From NCBI GenBank assembly GCA_037903355.1, contig JBAJFE010000050.1, positions 806,001 through 870,000 on the forward strand: DNA of 64,000 bases, in the 5' to 3' direction. Both the position numbers and the translations under genes were made by a program. Under the pieces are notes generated by a model that saw only the letters and a list, made by a program, of their open reading frames with translations, was not told the origin of the DNA and did no database searches. The number at the start of each line of letters is the position of its first letter. Within the stretch, counting starts at the first letter, position 1. Origin of the DNA: Trichuris trichiura (taxonomy: Eukaryota > Nematoda > Enoplea > Trichinellida > Trichuridae). Shown here piece after piece: positions 41,679-52,500 of the stretch.

Positions 41679-42407
41679 CTGGTCCAGTTGCGGTGTTTGT
41701 TTGTATGAATCCACTTTAAATATGTTTATTTTGCGTGTTGCACTGCCCTCTGTAGATGAAAAGACGCATCTGCCATCGTAGGAAAAGTAGTAGCTACGCA
41801 GTGCCTGACATTTCATAAAAGTTTAAACATCTTGAAATGCCCTATTACGTTGGTGCTATCCAGTCCAGGCGGAAATTCGCTACAGAATGAGCCGGGGCAA
41901 CAGTGACTGTCAGTGCTTTAATCAAAACGCTTCCATAAGATTCTCAGAATTATTGCCACATGCATAGTTTCCAACAAAAAAAGTATGTTAGTGATCAAAC
42001 AGCAAATGCAAGATTGTATACGTAGCATCTCTTTACGGGTACCTAAGTTTTCGCGGCAGAATTTTATCTGAGGCATGATTCGTTTTCTTAAAAAATCAAT
42101 TTCATTAGTATTGCGCTGAGGAAAGGAGAACAAAATTGTACAGCCCTATCCCAAGAACTATGAACTGCAAGATAAGAAGTTGACGATAAGTTTTCAAATA
42201 ACGTAAATCAGAGTCTATCATAGGCAACGTATGGTTCATAGCAAAACATGGACTAGCCGATAAAGAATAACAACTTTATCCTACTAAAAGCTTATTTTTT
42301 AGTACTGTGCACATTCAAATTTCTACGAGGCTCATTGCAAAGTCTCCAGGAAGAATATGCTAATTCAAAAGTATACAATAGAACAAAGGAAAAATGAAGT
42401 TCTCGTA
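41679..42407. other. Spacer between protease gene 2 promoter and mariner
   Basis: No gene is recognised. It should hold upstream control sequence of protease gene 2. Confidence 0.4.
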
Positions 42408-43692
42408 CGAATGTTCAGAAAAATTTTGGAAAAACGGTGCAGTGTCTAACAGGACGCCAACGGATGGGTTAAAACTTGTTTAATCTTATCTCCGTTATCT
42501 TCAGACTTCTCGGGAGAGGTAGCCTTGCCTGATGCTGTGCCAGTGTGTTACAAGCTGCTCCTAAAATAATCATTTTTCTCATGATGTAGAAAATCTTTGT
42601 TTTGAGGTTAGAGCTAAAATTAAATTTCTATCCAAGCTTGGTCAGCAGCCAAGGAGAATTACTTGACCTTTGCAGCAGGTTTATGGAAGTAGTGCATTAT
42701 CTAAATCGGTTGTCTATGAGAGGATAAGGCGTTTCAAGGAGGGCAGAGAGGCCATCGAAAACGACCGGAGAGCAGGAAGACCAGCAACCGCAACGAGCGA
42801 AGGAACTGCGGCTCTTATCTGGCACCTAATGGAAGGAGACCGCAGAATTACTATCAAGAGGTCTGCTAGAATGGCTGGAATCCCATTCAGTATTTGGAAT
42901 ACTGCATGAAACCCTTGGTCTGAGGAAGTTTTCAGCTCTGCGAGTCTCGAAAGCGTTGCGCAAAGAACAGCGGGTCCGATGAGTTAACCTTTCTCAGCAG
43001 CTTTTAATGAAGGTTGAAGCAAATGAAACTGAGATTTTTGATTGTATGGTTACGGGAAATGAAACGCGGATATGCCAATGTGACCCTGTGAATAAGATCC
43101 AATCCAAGCAATGGTTATCGTGAGGGTCAGCAGGCCGAGTCAAGTTCGAAGCCGAGCGGTCGGCCAGAAAGGTTATGGCGATCATATTCTGAGACTCGGG
43201 CAGAGTAATTCTGACTGACTTCCTCGAAGGAGATCGAGCAGTCGCGGCAAGTTATTACAAGGCTGTATTGCGAACATTAAAGACTGCACTAGCAAGAAAA
43301 CGGCGTGGCAAATTGCACCTTTTCCATCAAGATAAAGCGCCGACTCATTCGTCAAGGACTGCAAGGACTGTTCTTCGTGAGTTTCGGTGGGAAGTCATTC
43401 CACATCCACCCTACAGTCCAGATGTTGCTCCGTCAGACTTTTCCCTCTTTGCGAGGTTAAAAGAACACTTGAAAGGCACACTGTTCGAGTCAACGGATGA
43501 CGCGAAACGCGCCGTCTCGACTTAATGCAATACACAGCTTCCAGGATTCTGCAAGGAAGATCTGCGGAGGTGAAGACACTGTCTGCAAAAGCGCCTTAAG
43601 GTTGATGGAAGATACGCTGAGAAATAAATTTGACATCACTGCAAATAAAATTTTTTTAAAAATTTTTCCTAGAACTTTTCGAACAGTTTTCG
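42408..43692 (+). mobile_element. Degenerate mariner transposon
   Basis: The element is 1285 bp and is flanked by TA on both sides. The ends are imperfect inverted repeats starting CGAA, followed by a TGTTC/GAAAA-rich stretch and GGAAAAA. The size and ends fit the Tc1/mariner superfamily. Its transposase is broken. Confidence 0.75.
42600..43525 (+). pseudogene. Mariner transposase pseudogene
   Basis: The N-terminal helix-turn-helix region is readable (YERIRRFKEGREAIENDRRA, GRPATATSE, GDRRITIKRSAR). It is followed by TGNETRICQCD, where mariners have TGDES, so the first catalytic Asp is Asn. FHQDKAPTHSS and PYSPDVAPSDFSLF keep the other two acidic residues. In-frame stops occur near 42654, 42980, 43120 and 43190, with frame changes. 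It cannot make a working enzyme. Confidence 0.8.
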
Positions 43693-44730
43693 TAATCCCA
43701 CTTAGAGTGCACGTATTCAACATGCAAAGCGTGTCGTCATATATTTACATTCAAGCAAAAGTAATTGCAACTGAGCACTGCCGAACCGATAAAAAGTAAA
43801 CAGCCAGTGTATTCGATGACAAAGGGATTTTTCGTTAAAGGAACAAGGCAGTTGGAACTAGATGAAAAAATTGAAAAAAAGTAGTTTATTCACCTTTGGT
43901 TTCGGAAACTGCCTCCCTCCTCAGCAATGTTAAAGCACGGACGAGATTCATTTTTGTTATGCTCAACAAGGAACAAACCGTTTCTCAACTTTCTTTTATC
44001 AGTTACGACGATCTGTAATGAAAATAACATACATCTTCAAAAGTACATGGAACCTGTGGGCTTTCATTTCTAAGCTAATGCGCGACTCAAAAAACAATTT
44101 TTCATTTTGCATCGCATGAATGTTTTGTTCCTACAATTCTGCAGTACATTTACTAACGTCAAGGTTGAAAAACAATGTGTGAATAAACGTAAGAGTCTTT
44201 TCCATTGAATGCCCGCCGGTTACTGTAGATAAAGTTAAAATCCAGTCCTGAGAATCCTTGAGCCGTAAAAAGTCCACAATAAAATTATTTTCTTATTTAC
44301 AAATAGCCGTAGGGTTTTTTGTGCTGCTGGCTGGCTGGAAAATGTTAAATGCCACCTTTTTGACTTACGAGCAAACTGTCAGAACGCTAGGCAATTCAGC
44401 GTTGCGTCTAAGCCAGACGTAGAAGAACTGGACTCAGTCCGTCATTATCGGTTTAATATTCGAACTTCTATGTTTCCATTGACAGCATTTATTTTCAAAA
44501 TCCGCAATTATGAACCTTACAGGATAAGCTTCCTTCTGGCGCTTCAGTTTGCACATCAGAACTGAGTTATCTATTTTTTAAAAATTATGACTGAGAGTAT
44601 AACAAATTAACATGCCAATCTTAACACATTGCGGAATTGTTCAGCTTACAATTTTTTCACGATCGTCAGATGTACTGCGTCAGAGACTGATCTGCCGCAC
44701 CACTTGGGAAGAAAAGTCGATGGAAACATT
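43693..44730. other. Spacer between mariner and the 44.8-kb fold-back
   Basis: AT-rich sequence without recognisable genes. Confidence 0.4.
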
Positions 44731-44798
44731 TTTCATAATGAATTGACTTTAATTGCGGAGTCCAAGTCCCGTCGAAAAAACATTTATTTATCCGGAGC

Positions 44799-44826
44799 TT
44801 TCGGGTCGAAGGAGACCGGTCTTCAG
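44799..44826 (-). ncRNA. Hammerhead-like core, left arm of the 44.8-kb fold-back
   Basis: The minus strand reads CTGAAGA, CC, GGTC, loop, GACC, C, GAAA, GCTCCGG. Helix II is a different sequence from the PLE cores but is fully paired. Confidence 0.38.
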
Positions 44827-44855
44827 CGGTTATAAGTCGGTCGAACTAATAACCG

Positions 44856-44883
44856 CTGAAGACAGATCTCTTTCGATCCGAAA
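44856..44883 (+). ncRNA. Hammerhead-like core, right arm of the 44.8-kb fold-back
   Basis: The plus strand reads CTGAAGA, CA, GATC, loop, GATC, C, GAAA, GCTCCGG. Compared with the other arm (GGTC with GACC), a pair changed from G-C to A-T, so pairing is kept by a double change. Confidence 0.38.
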
Positions 44884-44960
44884 GCTCCGGATAAATAAAC
44901 GTTTTTTCGACAGGACTTGGACTCCTTAATTAAAGTCAATTCATTATGAAAAATTTTTGT

Positions 44961-46050
44961 CCCGTACCAAGACACCATATATTCAAGATAGAAACATTTG
45001 TGATTAATAAGTGGATGATCACCAAGTTAAGTCAGAAGAGATTGCTTTCAAATCTTACTACAGTCAGCCTACGTATCACGTGGTTAATTTAGCTTTCGAC
45101 GTTAAAGGATCACTTGGGCAAAACAACTTGTATTCATCCTTCTTATTTCGTCTGATATTCGTCAGATTATTTTTGTATTGCTTATTATACCTAACAATTC
45201 TCTAATATTTCGTACTCTGAAATCTAACTACGGCATGATAATAACAAAAAGCTTGCACGTTTTTCGGTAGGAAGCCAGCCATTATGGTCATCATTAATTA
45301 ACACAGGAGAGCAACAAGGTATGCTCTGCTTTGCCTGTACATTTGAAGAAAGCTTCTCTTCAATCAAATTAGGAATGTATTAGAGCAAGAATAAATGCCT
45401 TGTTTAAAAGTACGAGAACATAATAGTGATACGGAGGTGCTACCTGTTAAACGCTTTATTTGGCAAAACTTTCAGGAAACGCCGGTTCTCATCTTCAGCG
45501 CTTGAAAGGGGCTCATTCTTTGCGTGCGTGGTCAACAGGTGATCTTAGAAAAAGGCAGACTGTACGTCATAGTCATTCCTTGTCTTAGTCTGACGAAGAA
45601 AAAGTAGGACCAACGTTTCAGTGGCGTTATGTTGCTGTTTAGGCTTCGGCGGCCTATGGAATCTGTTTCAGCGAGCTTTCGGTTATAGCGCAGACCAGGA
45701 AATGAGAAAAAACGGTTTGAGCTACGAACAGTATGAGCAATAGGCGGATTGTAGGCGCAGGCTCATTATTCCAGTCTACGGAAAGTGTACGCTTAGGTTG
45801 ACTACAAGACGCATTGGGTAAACCATGCCGGAAAAAGAGCAGCAATGCAAGCATTTTAATGTATACGTACATAGTACATAAATCAATATGAACAGGGAAA
45901 AATCGAACATATCAACAAGAAAATACACAGGAGGTTAAACGTGCAGGTGTATAACGAGTAGAACAGGGTACACAAGCGAAAACCTATGCAGGAGTATCAC
46001 TGGAGGGGCTTTAATACGTTGCAATCTCGCGAAGGAGTTTTTGGAATATA
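44961..46050. other. Spacer between fold-back and Tigger
   Basis: No recognisable gene. An open frame on the minus strand at 45654-45872 is hydrophobic but has no homology that I can see. Confidence 0.4.
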
Positions 46051-47360
46051 CAGTAGAACCTCCGTAAGTTGACCACCCAAGGGACCGGAGAAAACTGGTC
46101 AACGTAGGAGGTGGTCAATATATTGGAACTGTGGGTATAACTGGCTCGGCTGAACAGATAAGCATCTGTATGCGTTTTATTCTATTGCAGAGCATCAATT
46201 GGAGGTCTATTAAACGGTGAGATGCATAAAAATAACACTGTAAAATCATGCATAAGCTTTTTAGGGGCTACACTGCTTGCTGAAAAAGGTATCAATTCTA
46301 GTCTGGTGCTTCTTCTTACTGCAAACATAAGCACCAAGGGTGGTCTCCGCGATAGCTACCGCGCTCAGCATCTTTGGACATTTTTCAGCAGCAAAACACT
46401 TCAGCTGCGCTAATACGCGCCCGACATCCTCTTCCTTCAGCTTCTGTACCATTTCCGTCTCGTTTTCACTTTCCTCCTCTACGTCGTCTTCTGGGCTCAG
46501 TCCGCTTCGGCTAGTATAGACTGAAAGATTGCTTGTGAATCGGGTTCGGTAGAAGTGGCCAATTCATCATCCATTGAAACGAAATCTTCAAAGTTTACTC
46601 CTTCAATCTCTACTTCAGGAGTGGGACTATCAGGCCGGAGCTCGACATCATCCTCTTCGTCTCTGACGAATCCAGCTCTCCTGAAGCATTTCCGCATTGC
46701 CTCCGGTTGAACCACAGCGTCCAAAGCATTAATGGACGCAGCAATCGTAGTCGCTCCTGCAAATGAGCTGGTGTGTTCTGCTATGCCAACGATCCACCGC
46801 AGAAGCTGGGTCCGGTATTTCGCCTTAAACGTCTTAATTACTTCTTGATCTAAAGGCTGGGTCTTTGAGGTAGTGTTTGGGGGCAGGAATTTTAACGTGA
46901 CATTTGTGAGGTCTTTCACGTGGGGATGGCTCGGGCAGTTGTCTACTACCAATAAGGATGGAACGTTTCATTCGCTTCATCTGTCCGTCGACACTTCTTA
47001 CCCACTGTTCGAATATGGCGGCTGTCATCCAGGCGGATTTATTTGATCTCCAAGTGGCAGAGTGGTCACCAGGCTTTTCAAGTTCTTAAAAGCTCGGGGT
47101 TTCATTGACTTATCAATGACCAATGGCTTCAACTTCTCCCAGCTGCGCTAGCGCAAAGAAGCACAGTGAAGCGTTCTTTGGAGAGCTTCCCGCTTTTGCA
47201 TTTATCGCCTTTTAGTACAAGATTTCTATCAGGCATAGCTTTGAAGACGATGCTTTTGTTCTCTTCTGCTCCGGCCTGTTCTAATGTATCAGCAATGCAC
47301 TCCGTTTCACTTATGTTGGGATGACTTATCTCATTGCTACCTGATTATCTGGACCAGTTT
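46051..47360 (-). mobile_element. Tigger-like DNA transposon, truncated on its 5' side
   Basis: The lower end starts CAGTAGAACCTCCGTAAGTT right after TA, a typical Tigger terminal repeat. The coding strand is minus. The upper end is missing: near 47360 the transposase sequence gives way to the Arg/Ser-rich repeat, and no second terminal repeat is seen. The upper 75-95 bp are also present at 21481-21575, so the junction predates the inverted duplication. Confidence 0.75.
46497..47340 (-). pseudogene. Tigger/pogo transposase (DDE_1 family) pseudogene
   Basis: Minus-strand fragments in order read NEISHPNISETECIADT, KAMPDRNLVLKGDKCKSGK, ERFTVLLCASAAG, then a stop-containing stretch, WMTAAIFEQWVRSVDGQ, and a 151-codon frame starting VVDNCPSHPHV. 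That frame contains the motif FLPPNTTSKTQPLDQEVIKT and an acidic tail ending at 46497. DNCPSH holds the second catalytic Asp. The N-terminal CENP-B DNA-binding part is absent and at least two frame changes are needed, so the copy is dead. Confidence 0.85.
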
Positions 47361-47418
47361 TAAAGTTTAAAGTGCGCGTATGCGTTACTTTAAAACCATG
47401 CTTCGTAGAAGCTGACAG

Positions 47419-47850
47419 TTGTATAGCGCAGTCACTTTAGCCGGTTGCATTGATAGAAGGAGGATGTGCCGTTACAACTTACGTTACAAGCGATGCACAT
47501 CAGCAGGTCCCGACACTGCAGAACAGCGCCGCTCTTCCAGAAGTCGGTCGAACTCCCAGCGGTCGAAAAGGCACTCTGCTTCGCTGACAAGCACAAGAAG
47601 CAGGACTAGAGGCCGTCAAAGTCCACATCGTAGCCGCCTGAAAAGCGCAGTGCGCCGTATACAGCCTCCAAGGAAATGCAAGGCTGTTAGGCCATCGTTG
47701 AGCATGCGCCATGAGAGCCCTTGCCCCGCTCGAAGACAATGTTCACGCCGGCAGCCAACGAAAAAGACTCGCGCTCGACGTGCCTCACCAACCGCTGGTC
47801 CCAGAGGAAAAGCAAGAGCTGTTCGCGGACGAATCGGCACAGAAGCATAA
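47419..47850 (+). CDS. Arg/Ser-rich basic open frame, right-arm copy
   Basis: A 143-residue frame corresponding to 21001-21432. It is slightly more Arg-rich than the left copy. Several differences are Arg against Gln, Pro, Trp, Gly or Lys, as expected from C-to-T and similar mutation at CG-rich codons. It begins after TGACAG in a position that could also be a splice acceptor. No protein family is recognised. Confidence 0.3.
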   Translation: MYSAVTLAGCIDRRRMCRYNLRYKRCTSAGPDTAEQRRSSRSRSNSQRSKRHSASLTSTRSRTRGRQSPHRSRLKSAVRRIQPPRKCKAVRPSLSMRHESPCPARRQCSRRQPTKKTRARRASPTAGPRGKARAVRGRIGTEA

Positions 47851-48195
47851 ATACACGGTCCAAAACATCAGTGCAAAAGTGAAACGGTATCAAATCGTTT
47901 CACTTCTGTTCTCGCTTACGGTTGTGCATACGAATAAAAAGTGCTACTTCTAAAAAAACTGTTCTGTACATCGTTGCGCAGACCTTGCAAGCTTCTAAAG
48001 CATCGTAACTCAAAATTAGAGCAGCTGCAATACGGTTATGCATAAAAAAGATTGCTTCTATGGTACACTGCTGCACAGACACGCGAAACTGGGCGCAGCA
48101 CTTTCAAGTTACTCGCGATAATCATTAATATATTTATAAACGTTTCCATCTTTCTTTTCAGTGAATCAACCTGGTCGTTTTATCGAGAAAATATA

Positions 48196-48863
48196 CAGTA
48201 AAGCCTCTCATCCGAACGCGTCGGGGCGGGGGGTAGTTCGAATTATAGAGGAGGCCACAGAAAAGCAGGTACTGCAATTTTAGATGTAAGTTCCTGGTGT
48301 CTACAGCTCGATGTCAGTCTCTGCAAGCGGTGAATAGCTTAACAGGGGCAGTGAAGTCCGTCTGATCAAGGAAAACAACTGACCAGCGGAAACAAGTTTC
48401 TTATATGGCGTGGAGGCAGTACCGCGAAGCGACATGGAAATAGTTCCCGTGAACTTGTTCTTCCATATTCATAATTGCTGGCCGGCTCTGTTGGCTCGAA
48501 AATAAATTGAGTTAGCGGCTGATTATTGCGTTATATGAGAAAAGATTGTAGTTTTATGCGACTGAAGAACACTAAGTTTTTGATCCACAATTCTGTTTAT
48601 TCAAGGAAACCTAGGTCTCGAGGTGCCTTGCTGCAATCAACTTATTGGTCGAGATCAGCTTGTTATGTTGCCTATGTTAGCGTATACCGAAAGGAACGGT
48701 GGCAGGTTGTTTGCTGCCCTTACAGGCGTTGCCGCCAAGTGACTGTCCGTTCACAGGTAGCTTAATTATCTTAATGTATACGGTCATTCTATTGTTCTAT
48801 TCTACGAGTTCAGGTTAGAGAGGGATTCGGATTAGGGAGGTTCAGATTAAAGAGGTTTTACTG
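48196..48863. mobile_element. Second copy of the Tigger-like MITE
   Basis: Starts CAGTAAAGCCTCTCATCCG and ends AAGAGGTTTTACTG with TA on both sides. It is in inverted orientation to 19974-20655 and slightly shorter (668 bp). It was carried by the segmental duplication. Confidence 0.75.
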
Positions 48864-49095
48864 TATAAGCTTGGGTCAGCTTGATTTCATAGGTAATGGA
48901 CAGAACACGTAGTACGTAATGGCAAGTGGATTTGCTTTTCTAACTGTCCGTTCAGTGAAACTGCGCTCAAAGTTTTATTCTTGAGTAAGCCGCGAAAAAT
49001 TGAATTAGCAAAATTTCTCAGTAGTTCAACCGTCGTCAAGAAGGATTAAACAAGTTAAATGCTCAAATGAGGTAGCAGAAAACGTAGCGATGTTG

Positions 49096-49225
49096 CTAAG
49101 ACAGGAACCGAGAGAAGGCAGCTGAAATACAAGCAATAAAACCACGCGCATCATAAGCGCATAAACTCACCTGGACGTCTTCCAAGATTTGATGTTACTG
49201 TTATCCCTGGTTGCCCGAAGCGGCT
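49096..49225 (-). pseudogene. Orphan copy of the last two exons of protease gene 1
   Basis: On the minus strand a 55-nt exon (49171-49225, SRFGQPGITVTSNLGRRP) and a 26-nt terminal exon (49096-49121, ending FSRFLS and TAG) repeat the exons at 19612-19666 and 19716-19741, including splice signals and the 49-nt intron. No protease exons are attached upstream, so it is not a gene by itself. Confidence 0.75.
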
Positions 49226-49586
49226 CTAAAAAAAACAAATCGTTTTAGATATGCTAATTTTTAATTCTTTTCAAGCTTCCTTCCCTCAGATTAGTACATA
49301 TCGTTCTCTATCATGAACCGTACGGCTCATTTTTGATAACTAACTCGGAAAGAGCATGAGTGACTATTTCTTCACTGCGAAATAAAGTTTAGAATTAACA
49401 AATTTTAAAGCTATGCCTATTGATAGTAAGCTGCTTGTAAGCACAGTTCAACAGCTTAACAAATGAGCTCATAGTTGGAGTGGTAATGAAAGTCTATCCA
49501 ACACGTCATGAACAAAAGCAAAGACAATAAGTAGGTGTCTTAATTGCCCAAGGGTGATTCTGAATTGTTTATATAGTGAAGCTTCT

Positions 49587-52500
49587 CATATTCGCTTACT
49601 TAGTGCTTCACTAACTTGGTTTGTCCCAGTATTATATATTTTTATAATCTTTCATGAAACGGACAAATATGGTGAAAATCTCAAGTAGTATTAATAATAG
49701 GCACAAAATGAAGAAATTAGTGCTCTTGCGCTAATCATTCCAAACCTCTTATATTTTCATAGCATTCTCCTATTTCAGTAAACATGTTTGTAAAATAACA
49801 AAACAGGTATCATATCAGTGGATAGACAAGCAATTTATTAAAAAGATTACAAAGAATATGAATAGTGAAAAGTCCCGCCCAGAGCGCACACCATCAGAGA
49901 TGCTTTCATTTGGTATCGAGAAGAAGGTGAAGCGCACGACCTTTAACAACGCAAGAGGGCGCCTTATTCTTTCGTAATCACCGGACACGTTACCCTCGCT
50001 CTTCCTCTTTACTGTAATTGATTTGCAAGTTCCATTCATGGGTCAGCGGGTTGGCCAAAGAAAAAGGAGCACGTGTTCCACTCTCCACAGTGATTTCACC
50101 ACCGTCTAGCTGACGATCAAACTAGAGCACCCTGAAGGTTACGAACAATATTTTCTGTAATTCCCCTAAAGATCTACACATCTATTTGTTGGTCAAGAGC
50201 TTGTCTCGATAGTTCACAGGTAAGTTTAAGAAAACAGAAAAACCGTGAAAAAACCACAACGAAAACTTATTGCTGCGTTGAAAGACATCCCGCCTTCAAT
50301 TTCAAATCAGCTGCAATCTTTACCACATTTGCAGCTGTTTCTTTCTTTGAAATTTGGTACTAACATTAAGAGTCATTAATTAAGGTTAGGCTCAGTGTTC
50401 TGTATTCTAACAAAGTGGTCATTCATTCACTGGTGGGGCATTTTGGAGTTTGATTTTACCACCGCGAGAAAAGCCGTAACTGAAGATCAACATGAGGAGA
50501 GCAAAAGATGTATGCAGAATAAATAAATGATGCTCAGGTTGTAGGCTCTCAAAAAATTTGTATTACTGCAGTTGAATCAGACAGATGATAATGCAACAGA
50601 GTGCTACGATCTTTTGCAAAAAATAAGCTCATGGAAGTGCTGCTGTGTGGCGCCTGAAAGCTGAGAATCTCCAAAGTAGATAACGTTAAGCAATTCATAG
50701 AACGAAATCCTTACTGGACGAGGGCCAACAGTAGATGCCATTAATTATCAAGCGAATAAACAAGTTGCACGACTGTCTTTATTTTGGAAACGATTTCAAT
50801 GTGCGAAAAAAGCAATGGGCTTGACTTTGATTCGTGACAGTTACTGAGTTTATTTGATACCTCTGTTGATAAAATTTATCTTTAGGTGATTGTGAAGGTC
50901 AAACGCTTGAAATAACGAATGATAATGGAATTGCGGCATTTATTTGGAAACAGACCAGATGCTATGTAATTGCCCTAAGTGTTCAATCCATAAAAATCAA
51001 CAGTATTCACGAATAATATTAATGTTAGGAAATTGTAAACAGTGAGTAGCAGACATGCGCGCAAATGTTTTACAGCTGTTGGCTGTGAGAATTATAATTT
51101 ATAGCATCGTTTACACACATTGCTATCCTGCCGGCGCTTCCGGAAAACCTCCAAGGAAAACATGCTTACTTTTCTACTAAAAATACTCTGATACTTAACA
51201 TGAAACTCTACCGACACTAAAGTTCTGCGTACGAATAAAAAAACCAAAAATAATGAATGTCGGTAATGCCTAAAGCTCATATAACTTTTTCATGTTTCCC
51301 GTCGTTCTTATCTGTCTTGTTTGGTGAAAAGGCCTAGCATCTGTCAAGCAACTGATAATCTAGATATTGCTAATACATTGCCACTATTTCAAGATGTAAT
51401 CTCTGAAAACTGTACTGAATACGCTTTAATGTTAGCAGCTTAATTATGTCAGTGATTTTAGACTTCTGAAACGTCAAGAACTTCAGCAAAAACCAAATTC
51501 ATGAACTGAACACGGATGTGCGCGTAAGATGCGTAGTCCGTGCGCATATTTGCGTAAATAGTAAACATAGGCAGCAGCTGCTCCATTTTGAGAATGACGC
51601 GGGTTGAACTACTGTTTCTTAGATGTTTACTTAGCGACAACCCTTTTAAAAATGTTTTTGGCTCTTCTTGTAAACCGGAATTGGTTTTAGCCATTTCATC
51701 AACATAGGGTGCTTGAAACTCAGCATTTTTGTTCTCGAAAGTCATCTACATGTCGGCATAAATTTTGTGGCATTTGTCTAAAACTGAAATGGTTCTTAAC
51801 TGTTCAGATATTTTTCACTGTTACTTCTTTGCTCAGTCATGAGCAGCCAGCTGATGGTTCCCATATTCCTTCGTTCGATTGTTAGTCTATCCTGCTCACT
51901 TCAAACTTCCTGCTGCCTTCTTAGGAAGCATTGATATAAACAGTCATGCGTTTTCATTCTTTTTTATTTTATCTAAATAATTTACATGTTGAATGTTCAG
52001 TTAATAACGTGGTTATGCTTGGAAGTAAGACTGTTCTCCTAAGGGTGCGTAAAGATTCATTAGTATATGGAGATGCATGCGTTTATTTTTTGGATGGAGT
52101 TTTCAGGAATCAGCAAGGCTGTAATAGCTGTCGTCAGTTTCGGAAACCGTCAAACAATTATTTCTGACGCTGATAACAGTTCATTCTGTGTTCTGAAGTC
52201 AGCAAAAATGAACGATTTTACCTGCGTGGCTTGTTCATTCGCGTATGCTAATAATACCTAGCTAGCTTTTGGAAGAAAGCCTAGCCTATATGAAGACATT
52301 GAAGACGGGATACAGTTTCCTTTGAAAGGTAGCGATGTTAATAAAACCTGAATGCTTGGCCAGTTGGTTGTTTCCGTAAAAAGAAGTAGAAAATAAAAAA
52401 GGGTCCGCTTATTGCCGCGCCTTACCACTAGCTCTCAAGCGCCAAGCGTCTGCTGCTTTCTGGATATGTTCCAGGCAAGCTACGGGATATATGAAGAAAC

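Larger units (their letters stand above)
44731..44960. repeat. 230-bp fold-back element with hammerhead-like cores in both arms
   Basis: The arms pair over about 105 bp, from TTTCATAATGAATTGAC to AGCGGTTAT, around a 15-nt centre (AAGTCGGTCGAACTA). A few mismatches separate the arms. Each arm contains CTGAAGA, a hairpin and GAAAGCTCCGG. Outside this core the sequence is unlike the PLE palindromes at 23.9 and 25.2 kb. It may be a terminal remnant of a different PLE or a fold-back MITE. Confidence 0.8.
47283..49586. repeat. Right arm of the 2.3-kb inverted segmental duplication
   Basis: Reverse complement of 19233-21575. It contains the Tigger end, the Arg/Ser-rich frame (+), the MITE (48196-48863) and copies of the two last exons of protease gene 1 (minus strand). 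The right boundary is near GCTTCTCATATTCGC. The arms are about 25.7 kb apart measured end to start. Confidence 0.85.

Noticed and set aside
46261..46452. Extra open frames downstream of the Tigger transposase
   Set aside because: They continue the acidic tail or 3' part of the same dead transposon and are not independent genes.
51458..51745. 95-codon minus-strand frame in the long intergenic region
   Set aside because: No homology that I can recognise, no promoter or splice context; chance length in AT-rich DNA is possible.
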